A stretch of 64,000 bases of DNA from Paenibacillus chibensis (GTDB lineage Bacteria > Bacillota > Bacilli > Paenibacillales > Paenibacillaceae). Location: positions 62,001-126,000 of the forward strand of contig NZ_BIMK01000013.1 in the NCBI RefSeq assembly GCF_004001045.1, given 5' to 3'. Position numbers and translations under genes: made by a program. The notes under the pieces were generated by a model. The model ran no database searches and was not told the DNA's origin. It worked only from the letters and a program-made list of their open reading frames with translations. Positions 61,977-64,000 of the stretch are shown here, piece after piece; the first letter of the stretch is position 1, and every line of letters starts with the position of its first letter.

Positions 61977-62300
61977 ATGGGCGAGCCAATAGCCAAATAC
62001 GACGTGTTTCAAGCGATATCCGATCCGACGAGACGTAAAATGCTCCGACTTCTCGCGGATGCGGAAATGCCGATCACCGCGATCAGCGGGCATTTTCCAA
62101 TGAGCCGAACCGCCGTATCCAAGCATCTGCGAATATTGTCCGAAGCGGGGCTGGTGAAGGAGAGAAGGGTAGGGCGGGAAAATCGTTTCCGGCTAAGCGC
62201 CGAGCCTCTGCGCGAGCTTCAGGAATGGTATTCATACTTCGAGCGGTTCTGGGATAACAAGCTGGCAGCTTTGCAGCGATATGTGGAATCAGAGGATTAA
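61977..62300 (+). CDS. ArsR-family transcriptional regulator
   Basis: 107 residues. Winged helix with 'ISDPTRRKMLRLLADAEMPI', 'SGHFPMSRTAVSKHLRILSE' and 'AGLVKERRVGRENRFRLS'. No cysteine metal site is present, so it is of the non-metal SdpR/YczG-like class paired with AHSA1 proteins. Probably regulates its own operon; the dyad at 61105-61120 is a candidate site. Confidence 0.9.
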   Translation: MGEPIAKYDVFQAISDPTRRKMLRLLADAEMPITAISGHFPMSRTAVSKHLRILSEAGLVKERRVGRENRFRLSAEPLRELQEWYSYFERFWDNKLAALQRYVESED

Positions 62301-62301
62301 A

Positions 62302-62366
62302 AAAATGGAACTCTGCGTGGATTACCGGAAAACTTCCGGATCAATGCGAGAGTTCCATTTTATTTT
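62302..62366. terminator. bidirectional terminator overlapping the 3' end of a gene
   Basis: Perfect 13-base outer stem AAAATGGAACTCT / AGAGTTCCATTTT with a second inner stem CCGGAA/TTCCGG (62325-62339). The right arm encodes the last residues of the minus-strand regulator gene (K-M-E-L-S-H, stop). Confidence 0.85.
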
Positions 62367-62985
62367 TGATCGTATAGACGCATTTCTTATCGCCTTTCGC
62401 CAAGCACTCCGTCCTGCCGACTTCTGCTCCCAGCAGGGATTCAAACAGCTTCATTTCGCATGTGCAGGCATGATTGTACTTTTTGGCGATCTGGGATATC
62501 GGGCAATTGTACTCCATCAGCGTGTATTCATCATCACTGTTTTGTTCCAGCTCAACCATATAGCCGTTTTCATTTTGGATTTCCGCGAGTACCCTTACTT
62601 TCTCGGCAAAGGACTTGCCTTGCATCTTGGCTGCATGATTTTTGCGAAGCGATTCGCCCCTGCGGTCAAACAACCTGTCTACCATACTAGATCCTGCATC
62701 CAGCTCAAGCTCTCCGAGCAGATCCAGCGTCAAAGCGTGATACTTATTAGGGAAAAAAGTTTCAGCCTGATCGGTTAAATGATAGATAGCCGTAGGACGG
62801 CCCATGGGCTGACGAATCGTTTTCGATTCAATTAAACCGTCCTTTTCAAGCGTATTGATATGTCTGCGGACAGCCATGCTGGTGATGCCGATAAATTCGG
62901 TGATTTCCTTGGCGCTGAGCTCGCCTTTGGTTTTCAGCAGCTGCAGGATTTTGTCCCGGGTCGAAATATCCAATTGTTGGTCCAT
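62341..62985 (-). CDS. DeoR/ArsR-type HTH regulator with C-terminal cysteine cluster (SufR-like)
   Basis: 214 residues from ATG 62985 (MDQQLDISTRDK), placed eight bases after AGGCGG. Winged helix 'TRDKILQLLKTKGELSAKEI', 'FIGITSMAVRRHINTLEKDG' (to about residue 55) with a typical 'RPMGRPTAIYHLTD' wing. The C-terminal half carries five Cys spaced C-x12-C-x-C-x17-C-x7-C ('NCPISQIAKK', 'ACTCEMKLF', 'TECLAKGDKKC'), resembling the Fe-S binding region of SufR. Downstream context of a ferredoxin and an Mrp-type Fe-S carrier supports an iron-sulfur or redox role. Confidence 0.82.
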   Translation of the reverse strand: MDQQLDISTRDKILQLLKTKGELSAKEITEFIGITSMAVRRHINTLEKDGLIESKTIRQPMGRPTAIYHLTDQAETFFPNKYHALTLDLLGELELDAGSSMVDRLFDRRGESLRKNHAAKMQGKSFAEKVRVLAEIQNENGYMVELEQNSDDEYTLMEYNCPISQIAKKYNHACTCEMKLFESLLGAEVGRTECLAKGDKKCVYTIKNKMELSH

Positions 62986-63039
62986 GTTCATCACCGCCTG
63001 TTCTGCTGAGTTTCGTCCACCTTCATGCCGAGTAAACAA

Positions 63040-63069
63040 CAGCCTGCCGATATGGAGATCAACAGGCTG
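63040..63069 (-). terminator. weak terminator of the ferredoxin gene
   Basis: CAGCCTG / CAGGCTG stem with a 16-base loop; on the minus strand followed by TTGTTTAC. Lies between the ferredoxin gene and the downstream regulator gene. Confidence 0.5.
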
Positions 63070-63107
63070 CAACCACTCGAAATGTATTGTCTGTAATTGT
63101 TGTTTGT

Positions 63108-63347
63108 TTATTTGGATTTGAAGAAGTTTTCCGCTTTTGCGATAAAGCCTTTTTCTTCCTCAGGCAAATCCGTATCGTAATAAACCGCACCAACCGGGCA
63201 GGCAACCTCGCAAGCACCGCATTCGATGCAGATGTCCGTATCGATAAAGTACTGGTCAGGACCTTCCTCAATGCAATCTACTGGACAAACATCAACGCAA
63301 TCGGCCGCTTTCTCATCAATACAAGCCGAAGTAATAATGTAAGACAT
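63108..63347 (-). CDS. ferredoxin (FdxA/7Fe or 8Fe type)
   Basis: 79 residues from ATG 63347 (MSYIITSACIDEKA), six bases after AGGGTG; the GTG at 63356 is part of that site. Two cluster motifs: 'CIDEKAADCVDVCPVDCIEE' and 'CIECGACEVACPVGAV'. In the first, the spacing C-x7-C-x3-C is that of 3Fe-4S/4Fe-4S FdxA ferredoxins. Cytoplasmic electron carrier. Downstream of the Mrp gene by 22 bases, likely the same transcript. Confidence 0.92.
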   Translation of the reverse strand: MSYIITSACIDEKAADCVDVCPVDCIEEGPDQYFIDTDICIECGACEVACPVGAVYYDTDLPEEEKGFIAKAENFFKSK

Positions 63348-63369
63348 TTTTTTCACCCTTTCATTTTAG

Positions 63370-64000
63370 TTAATCTTGTGTGGATTGAATCATTTGATCA
63401 GCCAAATTCATAAAAATACGCCATTGCTCACTGCTTTCAGCAAACAGGGTAGAAGATGCAGGCGTTCCAGCCGGCGCATCAGCGGACTGAATCGGCACTT
63501 CCGCGATCAATTTCGTGTTCAGCTGGTCGGCTAGCTTCTGGCCGCCGCCACGTCCGAACAGATAATGCCGCTCACCGGAAGGATCCGTAAAGTAAGACAT
63601 ATTCTCAATCACGCCAAGAATCGGATGGTTGGTTTGAACAGCCATCTCGCCGGCGCGCGCCGCTACATGATTCGCCGTAGGATGGGGAGTGGTAACCAAA
63701 ATTTCCGCGCATTGGGGAATTCGGTTATGTACATCCAGTGCAACATCCCCGGTACCAGGCGGCAGGTCAAGAATCATGTAATCAAGCGGGCCCCATTCCA
63801 CTTCATTCAGAAACGTGCCGAGCATTTTGCCGAGCATCGGTCCACGCCAGACGACAGGCTTGTTGCCTTGTACGAAAAATCCGGTCGAGATCACCTTGAT
63901 GCCATGGCTTTCAACGGGTGCAATCCGGTTATCTTGTTTCTGCGGCAGTTCTTTGATTCCCAGCATTTCCGGAATGCTGTATCCGTATATGTCGGCATCA
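63370..64000 (-). CDS. mrp: Mrp/NBP35-family P-loop ATPase, Fe-S cluster carrier (5' partial)
   Basis: The frame continues to the window edge (DADIYGYSIPEMLG before the first Met), so the N-terminus with its Walker A is missing. Visible: 'GFFVQGNKPVVWRGPMLG', 'LDYMILDLPPGTGDVALDV' (switch II/Walker B), 'PHPTANHVAARAGEMA', 'GVIENMSYFTDPSGERHYLFG' region, where the usual Mrp CxxC has been lost (no Cys after MSYF), then 'GTPASSTLFAESSEQWRIF'. Without the Cys pair this is nearer to the Bacillus SalA type of the family than to cluster-carrying ApbC. Confidence 0.87.
   Translation of the reverse strand, partial: DADIYGYSIPEMLGIKELPQKQDNRIAPVESHGIKVISTGFFVQGNKPVVWRGPMLGKMLGTFLNEVEWGPLDYMILDLPPGTGDVALDVHNRIPQCAEILVTTPHPTANHVAARAGEMAVQTNHPILGVIENMSYFTDPSGERHYLFGRGGGQKLADQLNTKLIAEVPIQSADAPAGTPASSTLFAESSEQWRIFMNLADQMIQSTQD

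Noticed and set aside
1..64000. tRNA, rRNA, riboswitch or insertion-sequence features
   Set aside because: No tRNA-like GTTC/CCA ends, transposase motifs, terminal inverted repeats with target duplications, or recognisable riboswitch cores were noticed; a covariance-model scan would be needed to be certain.

Overview
The window looks like chromosomal DNA of an endospore-forming, roughly half-G+C Firmicute, most probably a Paenibacillus or close relative. This is inferred from the cwlJ-gerQ spore-germination pair, a Bacillus-type DeoR with its operator, Gram-positive ribosome binding sites (GGAGG), frequent TTG/GTG starts, lipoprotein-type solute-binding proteins, M29 aminopeptidases and many hairpin-plus-T terminators. 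No rRNA, tRNA, CRISPR array, insertion sequence or prophage was seen. Both ends cut genes: a P-loop ATPase on the left and an Mrp/NBP35-type ATPase on the right.

Layout. 1-4.2 kb: end of a nucleotide-binding protein, then a minus-strand Ugp-like sugar/glycerol-phosphate ABC operon (two permeases, one binding protein, no ATPase gene). 4.4-7.1 kb: cwlJ (frameshifted), gerQ and a CorC/HlyC-type membrane protein. 7.4-14.2 kb: a winged-helix regulator followed by a complete five-gene oligopeptide/dipeptide ABC operon whose last ATPase gene is frameshifted near its 3' end. 14.3-24.9 kb: mixed single genes, an ECF sigma/anti-sigma pair, an unusual tandem KdpD-Usp protein without a kinase domain, an aldose epimerase, and a WYL regulator operon. 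25-35 kb: two paralogous M29 aminopeptidases, a CstR/CsoR-family repressor, lspA, nitroreductase, DUF445 protein, aldo/keto reductase, a small XRE repressor plus peptide deformylase under tandem operators, two very small ORFs, and pepF. 35-40.3 kb: a compact type III polyketide synthase cluster (PKS, methyltransferase, FAD oxidoreductase, MMPL transporter). 40.3-48 kb: coaA, then the deoxynucleoside regulon deoR / deoC / nupC-deoB-deoD-pdp with two DeoR-type operators. 48-52.5 kb: an AraC regulator divergent from a three-gene sugar (polyol) catabolic operon. 52.5-60.9 kb: a giant repeat protein made of DUF11 modules, divided into two overlapping ORFs. 61-64 kb: DUF3052, AHSA1 and ArsR genes, then a cysteine-rich DeoR/ArsR-like regulator, a ferredoxin and Mrp.

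Working together: DeoR controls uptake (NupC), phosphorolysis (DeoD, Pdp), isomerisation (DeoB) and cleavage (DeoC) of nucleosides; the peptide transporter and several peptidases (two M29, PepF) fit a peptide-using soil bacterium; the PKS cluster is a self-contained route to a modified, probably membrane-associated phenolic or pyrone lipid.

Most noteworthy: the DUF11 giant has no canonical start where homology and a perfect Shine-Dalgarno place it (an ATT codon is there instead), and one of its modules is split exactly at the ATGA boundary between the two ORFs. The tandem KdpD-Usp protein, the type III PKS cluster, the XRE-deformylase operator pair and the two tiny coupled ORFs are also worth follow-up. 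Two apparent single-base frameshifts (cwlJ, the last peptide-transporter ATPase) may be real mutations or base-calling errors; the same caveat applies to the ATT start and the ORF split.
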